Shown here piece after piece: positions 47,201-57,735 of a DNA stretch of 64,000 nucleotides. How positions within the stretch are numbered: the first letter of the stretch is position 1; every line of letters starts with the position of its first letter. A program made the position numbers and the translations under genes. Under the pieces are notes generated by a model. That model saw nothing but the letters and a program-made list of their open reading frames with translations. It was not told the origin of the DNA and did not search any database. The stretch comes from Bidens hawaiensis (taxonomy: Eukaryota > Streptophyta > Magnoliopsida > Asterales > Asteraceae). Location of the stretch: positions 4,216,001 through 4,280,000 of the forward strand of contig JAIQDT010000001.1 in NCBI GenBank assembly GCA_021521415.1. The letters run 5' to 3'.

Positions 47201-47488
47201 CTCGATTTCTAAAGCTTTCTTCTCTTCTTGTGAGTATTGAGAAACAGCTTTAGGAGTATACCCAATAGTATCATCACCAATCATTGGTGCCACATAAACT
47301 TCATCAAGACAGTAAGAGCAATAAGGATGAACAGATCCCAAATGTGCACGAAACCGAGGTTCCCACTTGGCAAAGTCACTGAACGTCATCAATCTTGGAC
47401 ATTTAGAATGCGAACCTATCTCGGTATCAAGTTGCAACATTTGTTGCATCAACATGTTTTGAGAAGCTAATGCATACATACCGGCCAT
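44274..47488 (-). pseudogene. Element B gag, long two-knuckle type
   Basis: Capsid part 47488-46478 (336 codons; QDPAFYGGSM, TAEEMTTRFSHLI) ends in a frameshift. Next EIMDLKWNMAMIVRKVKRFM and the first knuckle CYNCQEFGHFAKEC (46467-46222), a TAA, and a long coiled coil (46158-45454). Then 45386-45024 (basic/acidic), 44968-44585 with a second knuckle CFLCGQQGHVVRNC, and the end 44591-44274 (EAWAAFLN). About five lesions in all. Related to D's gag only in the knuckle and WQMAMIVR-like block, with a different N-terminus (MAGMYALASQNMLM), so B and D are different families. Confidence 0.9.
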
Positions 47489-48541
47489 CTTTAAAAAGTT
47501 TCAAATAATTAAAGGGTGTAACAAATAAAATTTAACAATCTTTGAACAGTTTTAGCGAACTGTGAACAGTTATAGCGAACTGTGAACAGTGTTTAACGAA
47601 TCAACTCTTAACAAGGTTAAGATTGACCAAATGGCGAAACAGATAACGAATGAGATGAAGGTTTAGCGAATCACAAGTCAACTTAACGAATTGACCAGAC
47701 GAATCACAAAGGATTAGTTTAGCGAATCACAAAGGATTAGTTTAGTGAATCACAAGGGATTAGTTTAGCGAATCAGATGATAATCAGTAACGAATCACTA
47801 AGGAATGCTTAGCGAAATAAGAAAACGAATCAGCTACAGTTGATTAGCGAATCACACTATAGCGAATAAGGTTGTTACAACCGTTTGTAACAAACTCTGA
47901 TACCTTATGCCACGTGGCAAAGGTTGTTAGGACACAAATTCCAAGAAGAACACGTGTCACACGAATCGGTTAATCTAGATAGCGAACTAGATAACACGAA
48001 CCAATAACTCACACGAACTGGCTAACGAACAAGGTAACGAAGTAACAAATTTGATAACGAATCACGACAAAACGTATAGGGAATCACCGAGTTGATGATA
48101 ACGAATCAAGTTCATCTTCAAATCTTCAAACAATATTTCCATAAATTTTGAAGATCAAACCCAGAAACCCAGAAATACCAAATTTGTAATACTCTTTCAA
48201 ATCTTAACCAAATCGTACAAGTAACCTATCAATCTTCTCGTAATCAAATTCCGAATCCAATACACATCATCTCGTAACCGATTAACATCAATAGCCAAAC
48301 CAATTTTGACCAAAACACAACCCTGTTTCGGACTTAAACCGAATCAATACCAAACAACACAAATCCAAACCACACCTCAATTCCTCTAATCCGAACCTCT
48401 ACAATACCTTAACCAACACGAATTCAATCCAATTCGTCCAAAATTTAACCAATTCAAACCAAATTCGATTCAAAAACTCTAAAACAGAAAAAATTAATTA
48501 AACTATAACAATTAAACCAAATCAAGTGTATGAGCACCAAG
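47489..48541 (-). other. Element B 5' leader with AACGAAT words
   Basis: Non-coding leader between PBS and gag. More than twenty AACGAAT or AGCGAAT words at 47540-48110, including a 23-bp tandem repeat (47700-47776, three copies, unit AGCGAATCACAAAGGATTAG plus TTT). From 48110 to 48540 it is A/C-rich on the plus strand, with AACC.AATTC repeats. Confidence 0.75.
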
Positions 48542-48542
48542 A

Positions 48543-48556
48543 GCTCTGATACCACT
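48543..48556 (-). promoter_or_regulatory. Element B primer binding site
   Basis: Minus strand AGTGGTATCAGAGC immediately after the 5' LTR end, complementary to initiator Met-tRNA. Confidence 0.9.
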
Positions 48557-49069
48557 TGTTTGAACCCGATGTCTCGTATCAATAACAATAACCACCAACA
48601 GATCTCAGATCTGTGTTTATACTATTAATACGATTAAGGATCTATCTCATAATTAACATCGATTCAGTGTTATATATGTATATCCATTATCAATATATTA
48701 TCTGTATAATATTAGGTGAAGCTTGAGAGAGAGTTTGGACTACAATTCGTTAATTAACTCTCGAAACCTCTGATAAATTGTGAACAGGAGTTCACTATAT
48801 ATAGAAGGTGAACTGGTTCGCTAACATCCCCTAGCGAACCAGCCTCTCCTTCGTTACATACATTAACATAGCGAAACACCCCCTGATTCGTTAACATCCC
48901 CTAACGAACCAGGAGGGAATACATTTAATGTCTAGTTCGCTAACATCCTCTAGTGAACTAGACGATAACTTAACGAACTAGCTATTAAATAAACTAATTA
49001 TTACATTAATTAATAAACAAATGTTAACGATAAATACAAAGACTCTAGACGCAAAACCGTGCACTAACA
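48557..49069 (-). repeat. Element B 5' LTR
   Basis: 513 bp, matching 33949-34463 with about 17 substitutions. The same three hairpins lie at 48810-48965. Most differences are C/T or G/A transitions, as expected after cytosine methylation. Confidence 0.95.
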
Positions 49070-49884
49070 CATAACAAACTTTCAAGCGTTTTGTGATATG
49101 ATTAATTGTTCAATTTGAACACAGAATATGAGAAACGATCAGCATCTAATCTGATTGCAAGCTTAGTTTGATTTTTACCGTATCACCCCAACTTGACATA
49201 ACCCATTATAATGTCGATCAAAATTTGAATTTATAGATATTTGTGAGCAATGCATCAAGTTTCCTTTACTGTGAGTGAGAATGCAGGAGTCCATCTGTCG
49301 GTTTACATACAATGTATCCCCTGGGGTCCGTTTCTTATTGGTATTGGGACGCGTGCAAGGGAGGTTCAAATGCATGACTAACAGCGGATATTGATCAATT
49401 CAGTAGTTTAGTTTGTACGATGTACATCAGTGATAAAGTTTAATGACTTTGGGTTTGCTCTAAAAGCGATTGAAATATTCATGCATATGAATACCCAGAT
49501 GATTAAGCCGCATAAAAACTCACAATGTCTAGAACTCTAACGCTTGTTATTTGCTTTATTTTATTTTTGGTGATCAGAAATATATAAGGATTGAGTATGA
49601 CAGGCTATTACATTTCTGTCATCCTTACCGAGTTTTTTTGGTAGAGACTAACACCTATTTCAATTTGGCATTTCTTTATGTTTATATCACATACTTTCTC
49701 TAACGACTTGTTTAAGACCTATCAATGCACCAATTCAATTAAGCACTCAGTCTTCTAAGCTTATTTCTTTCTGGATATTGGGTCAAATGATCAATGTACT
49801 ATCATTTCTCTTTTTTGCTTCAAAACTCAATTTTTGAGGAGCATAAAATAAATTCAATCACCCCAGTCACTTTCAGTCTAAAGA

Positions 49885-49985
49885 TTAATGGCTATCCTAT
49901 CAATCTACTAGTAGATAACATGACCAATGCAAGCGTGTTCCACAAACATAAATAACTGACATAATTTTCAGCGAAAGAATAAAGT
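49885..49985 (-). ncRNA. Double-hairpin module, element C copy 2
   Basis: Plus-strand reading: AATGGCTATCCT, hairpin 2 ATCTAC-TA-GTAGAT (49903-49916), ATGACCAATGC with a weak hairpin 1, then ACTGACATAATTTTCAGCGA. This is the more decayed of the two C copies. Confidence 0.5.
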
Positions 49986-50019
49986 AAAAACGCATAACAA
50001 ATGCCCCAACTACGTTCCA

Positions 50020-50130
50020 TTGTAAGGTAAATGGCTATCCTGAACATTTACGAGTAAACATCAGGACCAAACATATACACGTATATGTCCATCAAATGTA
50101 TGTAATTGACATAATTTTCAGCGAACGTAT
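50020..50130 (-). ncRNA. Double-hairpin module, element C copy 1
   Basis: Plus-strand reading: AAATGGCTATCCTG, hairpin 2 TTTAC-GA-GTAAA (50047-50058), AGGACCAA, hairpin 1 ACATATAC-AC-GTATATGT (50071-50088, perfect 8 bp), then TTGACATAATTTTCAGCGAA. Confidence 0.6.
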
Positions 50131-50429
50131 GTAAAAATCTTTTTGGTTTTTCTCTTTACATACATAAAGACATAATCTTTTTAACTTTTTCGGATTTTTC
50201 TATACATACAAGAGATTCACATTATTTTTTGTCGTTTTCAAATCTTTAGAACAAAAAGACACAATCTTTTTGTCTTTTTCAGATTTTCAAATGTTTTTGG
50301 TTTTTCTCTTTACAAACTGAAATCACAATATTTTTGTATTTTTCAAAATTTTCACACCCTAAAACCCAAAACATAAACAAAGTAAAAACAAAACAAAAGT
50401 AAAAGAAACAGAGCAAGTTAAGATAGTCA

Positions 50430-53267
50430 TCCTTGTTGAAGAACATCAGCAAGTGTCTTCAAACAGTTTAAACCAAGTAAAATTTAAAACGAGGTTTGTC
50501 AAATGCCTTGGTAAACAAATCTGCTCGTTAAAAATTCGTGTGCACTTTTTCGATATGGATTAGTTTCTCTTCAAAACAATCCAATATGAAATGATATCGA
50601 ATCTCAATATGTCTAGTTTTAGTATGTTGCACATGATTTTTGGTGATACTGATTGCAGCAGAGTTATCAATAAGAATTGGAGTAGTAAGAAACTTCAAAC
50701 CATAGTCGCGCAGATGTTGTTGTATCCACAGAAACCGCAACTCGAGGCTGCCACGTGTTCTGCCTCTGCGGTCGAAGTTGAGACCGTTGTCTGCTTCTTA
50801 CACTTCCAGGAAAAAAGCTGGCTTCCTAGAAATTGACAACCCACTGATGTCGATTTAAAGTTGATCTTGCATCCTCTATAGTCCGAATCGGAAAACTTAG
50901 TGAGTTCAAAGTTATCGCCCTTGGGATACCATAACCCGATGTCAGGATTACCCCTCAGATACTGAAGTATACGTTTAACCACTGCCAGGTGAGTCACTCG
51001 AGGACTTGCATGGTACCTAGTACAGAAACAAACTGCAAACATAATGTCAGGTCGAGAAGCAGTTAAATATATTAAAGAACCAATCATAGCACGATAAAGG
51101 GTAGGATAAACGGTATCGTCCAATTCATCCGGTGATAAATTGTGACCCACGAAGAGAGGAGTTGAAGGGGTTTTTCCGGCGGTTATCTAGAATTCGCTCA
51201 AGACGTCATTCACATATTTCGTCTGATGAATGAATATTCTATTGTCTGACTTGTGAACCTGCAACCCTAAGAAAAAGTTCATCTTTCCCATCGAGCTCAT
51301 CTCGAACTTCGTTTGCACAGACTTCTCGAAATCCTTACACAGCTTTACGTTTGTTGAGCCAAAGAAAATGTCGTCGACATATATCTGGACGAGGAGTAGA
51401 TCATCACCCAAAGATTTATAAAAGAGAGAGAGTGCAGTCGATAGTTCCTCGCTTGAAGCCGTTATCAGTCAGATGGTCGGCAAGCATGCCATACCAAGCT
51501 CTCGGGTCTTGATGGAGACCATACAAGGCCTTATTTAATCTATAAACGCAGTCTGGATAGTCAGGGTCTTCAAAACCATGAGGCTGTAAAACAAACACTT
51601 CTTCATGCAATTCTATGTTGAGAAACGCACTCTTCACATCCATCTTATAGACCTTGATATTCTTATACGCTGCATACGAAAAAAAAATACGTATAGCTTC
51701 CAATCGAGCAACATGAGCATACACTTCGGTGTAATCAATGCCTTCTTGCTGATGAAATCCTTGAACAACAAGTCTTGCCTTATTTCGAACAATCACCCCA
51801 TAGTCATCCTTTTTACACCTAAATACCCACTTCGTAGGGATCGGCTTCTTCACTCTAGCAGGTTTATCAATAAGATCCCATGCACCCAATCTTTGAAATT
51901 GTTGCAGTTCTTCCTACATTTCCTGTACCCAAGATGGTTCAGCAAGAGCCATACGAACATTTGTTGGTTCAACTTGAGAAAGAAAGCAAGTGTATTTAGC
52001 CAGATTTATTACCCCAGAAGTGTGCATATCAGCATAAGCACATAAAACATGATCACACTAGAAGAAGGAATCTGATGACGTGTTTGCACACCTACATCAA
52101 GATCACCAATGATGTTGTCTTGCAGATGATAAGAATGAATCCGAAGAGTCGAATTTTCAGGCACAACAACTGTTTCAGATAAATTAGTGATATTCTCCTC
52201 AACATCATGAGATGATTTACCAGTCTCATGTGATTCAGGAAGAGTAGCTGAGGAGGAATCAACAAAATGACCATCATCAGATGAGATCGCAATCACATCA
52301 GATGTATCAGGGAGATCATCTTGTGATGCATCAACATAAATAGGACTAGAATCTCTTGGAGGTAAGAACTGATCTTCAAAGTAAGCACGCAACAAGTCTT
52401 CATCTGGTTGCTCAATTAATTGAGTGAACGAGTCAAATAAACCTTCATAATCGAACATCCAGTCGGGTCCTTTACCTTGAGGAGGTGTGGTGTACCTTTG
52501 GAAATCAACACGGTACCACTCTTCAACACATCCCGAAGTAAAATTAAATACTCTTTTCTTAGGTGATGCAAATCCTAAGAAATAACCTTCAACAGCTTTC
52601 TCATCAAATTTACCTTAATCTCTTTTCAACATCGTAGACGGACACCCAAAAGGCTCCAAATACTACAGGTTAGGTTTTCTGTTGTTTAACAATTCATAAC
52701 TTGACTTCATAAGCTTCTTTACAGGCAAAACTCAATTAAGCGTATAACATGCAGTATTCACAGCCTCGTTCCAGAATTGAACGGGAAGCTTAGAATCTAC
52801 AAGCATTGTTCTAGATGCTTCAACCAAAGTTTTGTTTTTCCTCTCAACAACACCATTCTGTTGTGGTACATAAGGGGCACTGTATTCTCGATGAATTCCT
52901 TTTTGAACATGAAAAAAATCCAAACAGTGTTTTTGAATTTAGTACCATTATCACTTCGAATTCTGCTCACCTTTTGCTTGTATAGGGATTCGATCTTAGT
53001 GATTAGATTTTGAACCAGAACAGTGTTTGATCTTTCGAACTCATAAATAAAACCCATGAATATCTTGAACAGTCATCAGTAACTACAAGAAAATACCAAT
53101 CCACAATGATACTAGCACGATTCAGTGGACCGAACAGATCCATATGAAGTCATTCTAATGGAGTATCAATGGAATTGAATAACTTAAAAGGGTGTGACTT
53201 TTTCTTCTGTTTGACTTTCTTGCAAGCAACATAATGGTCAGTTAACTTAAAGTGTTTCAAAGAAACA
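50430..53267 (-). pseudogene. Element C pol, truncated by element E
   Basis: Homologous to B pol. RNase H 50430-51150 (KFSDSDYRG, TAEAEHVAA, stop after KVHTNF), RT 51187-51889 (IYVDDIFFG; frameshift at 51411-51416; stop near 51190), and integrase 52009-53267. Integrase core pieces include NGVVERKNKT and FWNEAVNTACYTLN, with several frameshifts and stops. Homology ends at CKKVKQKKK-type sequence in the GAG-pre-integrase domain, where E begins; AAACA (53263-53267) is the probable left target duplication of E. Confidence 0.9.
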
Positions 53268-54490
53268 TGTCTGGTCCGTTTCGGATCGGATCTTAATCAA
53301 TCATGTCATAACTCACACAAAATTAATCGTGTTGACAAGAGAGTTAATGATGGGTTACTATGTTTAGAAAGATGACCGTTTGTTAAAGGCGGAATCAATA
53401 ACAAACATACGGTTGCAATGAATATTCAAAATACGAGGACACACGAAGGATTCACTCAAAATATTTCCATTTATATAATGTTAATCATACAAAAGGATAA
53501 TCGATTAGGGTTCAGGAGGAATCCTAGGACAGCCGTCACACACAAAATATTCTCTTAATTAATCTTATCCTCTCTGTCACACGTATTGCGTGTTTTTTTT
53601 CGTCACCCTGGCGGCGTGCCCTAATTATTCTATTTATAGGCCTGCCAACCTAGGACAGCTGTCATTCCTTCTAGAAACCCTATCCGATAGTACATATTCA
53701 ATTTACATATTTAAAAATTATACTAAGTGTAAAACAAGTCTTCCGGGTAAGCTTTTCATTAAACTTCAGTCTCCGAGTACGCAGTGTACTCGGCCTTCCT
53801 TCAGACTTGGTAAACATAGAAGTGTACTCGGAATCAGTTTCCGGGTAGACTTTTACATAAAGAATATTTTACCAAGTAAAATATTCACCGAGTAGACTTC
53901 AATCTTCTTGGACTTATCAAACTTTGCTCGACAAATCCTTACGAGCAACCTTGTTCTTCTATGATCCTGTTCAGCTCATTGTTAGTTAAACAACTTATTG
54001 ATAAGGCGTACTCGGGAGTACATACCTTACTCGAGCAGAACCTTACTCGATATAACTTAGAGATATTCCATCAACTCATCAAGTATACTCGGACCATAAT
54101 TATTAAAGAATACCTTGCCCAGTCTTCCAATTACTTGGCTTCTTGGACTTGGTTGACCAAACCTTACTCGGAAGAGTAAAATACTTGGTCTTGAAGAACA
54201 ATCCTGCTTGACAAAGTGAACCTTACTCGGATATGCCAAATAGATGAACCTTACTCGGAAATCACTAAAAAGCATACCTTGCTCGGATATCCACTTAAGA
54301 AGATTATTTGAAGTAAACCATGCCCGGAAGGCAAAATCTCGTACTCGGCTAAGTAAAAGCTTACTCGAAGGTCCAAGGTGTACCCGGATTCAATACTTAG
54401 CAGTTTCTGAGGAGGGTGAGAAGATTCCAATCTTCAATATACTTCATTTAGGCCAAATCTCCTCATTTGGGTCAAACTCTTGACCCAACA
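53268..54490 (-). repeat. Element E 3' LTR
   Basis: 1.22 kb, plus strand TGTCTGGTCCG to TTGACCCAACA. About twenty TACTCGG / CCGAGTA words between 53740 and 54380. A TATA-like TTATAGGCC near 53634 lies on the plus strand only. Not similar to the A/D or B/C LTRs apart from the ends. Confidence 0.82.
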
Positions 54491-54508
54491 ATCTCCCCCT
54501 AGATTGGA
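54491..54508 (-). promoter_or_regulatory. Element E polypurine tract
   Basis: Minus strand CCAATCTAGGGGGAGAT adjoining LTR start TGTTGGGTC. Confidence 0.85.
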
Positions 54509-54644
54509 ACACCTCAGCTGACCCAAAACACTCTATGGTTACTTACACTTAGCAAAATACACATCAAATTTCATAATTGAATTACATAAGTAAAAATTAC
54601 ATAATCAAAGGTTTGTCCGAAGACATTACAAAGCAAAGCCTATT

Positions 54645-57553
54645 CTATCTCATTTGTCTTTTCCTGTCATTGTAGGCTGCTTGTCTTATCAGCTGGATCA
54701 CAGATGCTGCCCTTTCTCTGAATATATTGAGCACTTGGTAGTGATTGTGTCCTTCTTGTATCACCAAGTCTCTTATATCAGCAAGATCATCATTATGTAG
54801 GCATGTCAGATCTGCATCCTTCTTGATTGTTGCCTAGGCCTTCCCATCTGAATTCCTCAGCACATAGTGGCCAGTGTCTTCTTTGTATTCAACTTCTGTA
54901 ATGACACCGTTCTTCTGCACTGTGTAATTTTGCCTTCTCATCCTTCTTCCCAAGCTTATACAAGTCTCCATGTTGGACAGAGGATTCTGATCTCGGACTC
55001 TTATCTGGTAGTTCAGTTCAGCCCTGTCCATTTTCTTCAGTTTTTCTGACCTCTTTGACTTGTGAAGTTGGATCAGTCTCCAACTTCTCTTTTCTTTCAA
55101 AAATTTGAACCCATCAGCAGCCTGTTCTTGCAGATACTTAGATAAGTCATTCATCTGTCTTCCTGCTGATCTGTCCCTGTTCCTGTAATCATATAAGTGA
55201 AGTGTGGCTATCCTTCTTAATTGATCTTCATTATACTCACGGAAGTCACTTCTGACCACAATCTCCCTTAGCATTCTGCTATCCATAATCACTTTCATAG
55301 AATCAGTAACTGAATCATAGTACAGCTCTCTAGGTAGATCCACATCAGACTGTGGTCTTGTTCTTTGTTGCACTGAGCTGCTTGATTCACCTCTTCCACC
55401 ATGACCTCTTCCTCTAGGGAATCTCTGATGAAATGGAGGTCTAATAGGAATGGACTTTCTTGGCTTTTCAGGACCCAAATTAAAGAATTTTCTGTATGTG
55501 GCCTCCACCATTTCAGTTGGTAAATTTTCAAGCTCTCTCACATTCACCCCATGCTTGTGAAGCTCATTCAACATCTTTGCCATTCCCACAGTATTTGCTG
55601 ATCTGGCTGGTACAAACCTTCCATCTGCATAATACCTAGGGTTTTCACCCTCCCTTAAGGCCTTTTCCCATTCTGCCTTTTGGATATAAAATAAGTCTTT
55701 CAGATCAACCTTTTCCAGGGCATTGAAATCAGCTTCAGTCATGCCTCTTTGATGTATCATTATGTTCTTGAGGATGTTTATCATTTCCTCATTCTCCCAT
55801 GGCAAGAACTTCTCTTCATCAGACTCAGGCTCAGGCTGTTCTGGCTGAGGGATAGGAGCTTTATCAATTTTCTCTAGTTCCTTCTCTTTCTCCCTCACAG
55901 TCTTGATCCTTCTTCCCTTCACAGGTGGCTCACCATCAGTTTCTTTCATAATTGAGCTCTCAGTCTGGACCCTTTTCATCTCTTTCTTTTTCATTTTGGA
56001 ATTTTGGTCAAATACTGCCTCTTTGCTCAAGTTTCTCACAACCTCAGGCTTTATCCCTTTCTCAATCAGATAACCACACATTCCATCATACTTTTTCTTT
56101 AGTTCTTCCAATTCAATCTTATCATCTTGTTTCACAAACTTTTCTGCAACTATCTCTTTCTCACTGTTATAAAGATCTTGAATTTGTTCAGCAGTGTATT
56201 TTTCTAAAGCAGCTTCAGGATAGCCTCTAACCTTCAAAAAAGTTTTATAGTGCTCAGTATTTTTCTTTCTTTTCTCAACCTTCTTTAGGACTTCCTCTGC
56301 ATTTATTTCAATTATGCCCCTTTGAATATAAGTCATTTCAGCTTGAGGGGTCTCAGCAATAGAGCTTGTGTCAACTTTCTCACCTCCTTGACAGGGTGAT
56401 CATCACCCTTTCCATCAGACTCCTCAGAGTCATCCTCCCCATCATCTGATAGATCATTCATGGCATCTATCTTTGGTTCATCAGAGGCAGGATGCTCTGG
56501 TTCAGTAACATCAACATCATGAACCTCAACCTCAGGGACATCAACATCAGGGACCCCTGGTAATTTTTCTCCTGGTTTCAGTGTTTTCAAGGGGATTGCC
56601 CTGATTGGTTCATCATCAGTCTGTTCAGCAGATTTCTTTCTTCTTTGATAGGTCTTTTCATATCTTCTATCTCCCCAGTTACTAGCAGGGTTCTTTTTCA
56701 TATCCTCCTTAACCTGTTCTGCCCATTTCTTTGCAGCTGCAGATGTAATTGACTCCCCAATCTCTTCAGGTATAATCATGTCAGTGTTAAGATTGGTTGA
56801 TGGTTCAGCAGTCTGCTCTTGTTGCTCCTGAAACTTGTTAACCACCTTTTCTCAAAGAGTCATCAAACTCTTGAGTTTTGTTCATATTCACCAGAATTTC
56901 AATAGCCTCTTGATCTGCCACATCTTGAAATATTTCTTTTGCTACATTGGCTTCATTGATCAATAGGTCCCTGAACTCGTCCCCTCCTGCAGGAACATAC
57001 TCCTGAGATATACGTGTTCAGCAGTGGACACAGCCTGAGATATAGTAGCTGGCACAGCAGCAGAAGATACAACAGGCGCAGCTGATACAGCATGAGGTGC
57101 TGCCGCCTGATGTGGTTGCGGATCCCTGAACTCGTCCCCTCCTGCAGGAACATACTCCGGGTTGATGAGATACCCGAAAAGTGGAGTATGCCTGGGACGC
57201 CGCTCAGGGTTGCTACGAGTGCTCGACGTCCTGCACTGAGCAAAGATACGTTTTGTTACGCACTCAACGTATCTGATAGGGCGTCTTTGCGGTATAGACG
57301 GAGCGACATGATTAATAATCATTTGTAGAAACCGAGGATACATAATAAAACGCTCGCGCGCCGTCGCCCGTCTCTGACGATCAATCTCGTAAAAGATTAG
57401 CTGACTAAAAGAATATCTGCGGTTGTAAGTCAGCGCAATCATGGCCGATTGCATCGTCGCACCCATCCCGTCTGTTCCTGCCTTTCTGCCGGACATGCAT
57501 ACTATTAACACATGCATCAGAAAGCGCCATTGATCCAGCAGAAAGCCTTTCCT
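54645..57553 (-). pseudogene. Chimeric accessory ORF (D-type start, E-type end)
   Basis: The first part (57553-56960) is the A-family aORF: WRFLMHVLIVCMSGRKAGTD and MYPRFLQMIINHVAPSIPQR align with element A at 10720-11150. After a 36-bp direct repeat it becomes a new sequence: INEANVAKEIFQDVAD, a frameshift near 56860, an acidic segment (56845-56333), a frameshift near 56340, and a Lys/Glu-rich helical region. It ends with a C-terminal domain (YYDSVTDSMKVIMDSRML, GFKFLKEKRSWRLIQ, YKEDTGHYVLRNSDGKA) that follows the same pattern as the B and A C-terminal domains. A TAG at 54834-54836 cuts it, and homology continues (ADLTCLHNDDLADIRD) to a TAG at 54645. Function unknown. Confidence 0.7.
56968..57158 (-). 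repeat. 36-bp direct repeat at the chimera junction
   Basis: The same 36 bases occur at 56968-57003 and 57123-57158 (start TCCCTGAACTCG). They encode EYVPAGGDEFRD in both copies but in different reading frames relative to the upstream ORF. The 119 bp between them encodes an Ala/Pro-rich linker. Confidence 0.9.
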
Positions 57554-57735
57554 CCTCTATCACCAGCAAAACTAACTCTAGCTCCCTGAACAGGTTTTAA
57601 ATCTTGCAACAAGTGTTTGTTGCCAGTCATGTGCCGGGAACAGCCGCTATCTACAATCCAAAGATTGTTGGCAGCCCTGTTCAACTGTTCCTGCACAATA
57701 AAACAAAGAGTTAGAATCTTGGGACCCAAGACCAA
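57545..57735 (-). pseudogene. Element D protease, C-terminally truncated
   Basis: Reads NLWIVDSGCSRHMTGNKHLL, a Copia protease core with an intact DSG, then ARVSFAGDRGG before the deletion junction. It lies one frame away from gag and overlaps its end by 25 bp. TTCTAACTCTTTGTTTTATT plus GTGCAG^ precedes it (AG at 57692-57691), a strong 3' splice-site consensus. Confidence 0.8.

Larger units (their letters stand above)
33949..49069 (-). mobile_element. Element B: near-complete Copia, Sirevirus-like
   Basis: 15.1 kb with both LTRs (33949-34463 and 48557-49069), PBS, gag, PR, IN, RT, RNase H, spacer, aORF and polypurine tract, all on the minus strand. The flanks TATAA (33944-33948) and CATAA (49070-49074) are a target duplication with one change. 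B's own spacer at 39551-39600 shows what the uninterrupted site in C looked like. The LTRs differ by about 17 substitutions and one 2-bp indel by my eye count, so it is the youngest complete insertion here. Few lesions: see the gene entries. Confidence 0.95.
49070..50430 (-). other. Element C spacer after pol, right part
   Basis: Continuation of C on the other side of B. Alignable by eye to B 39600-40857. Two double-hairpin modules (49885-49985, 50020-50130), then TTTTTGG-type runs up to the end of pol. No gene. Confidence 0.75.

Noticed and set aside
55952..56230. Plus-strand ORFs opposite the E accessory ORF and D gag (also 59058-59360, 60024-60389)
   Set aside because: Shadows of the minus-strand genes, without independent domains.
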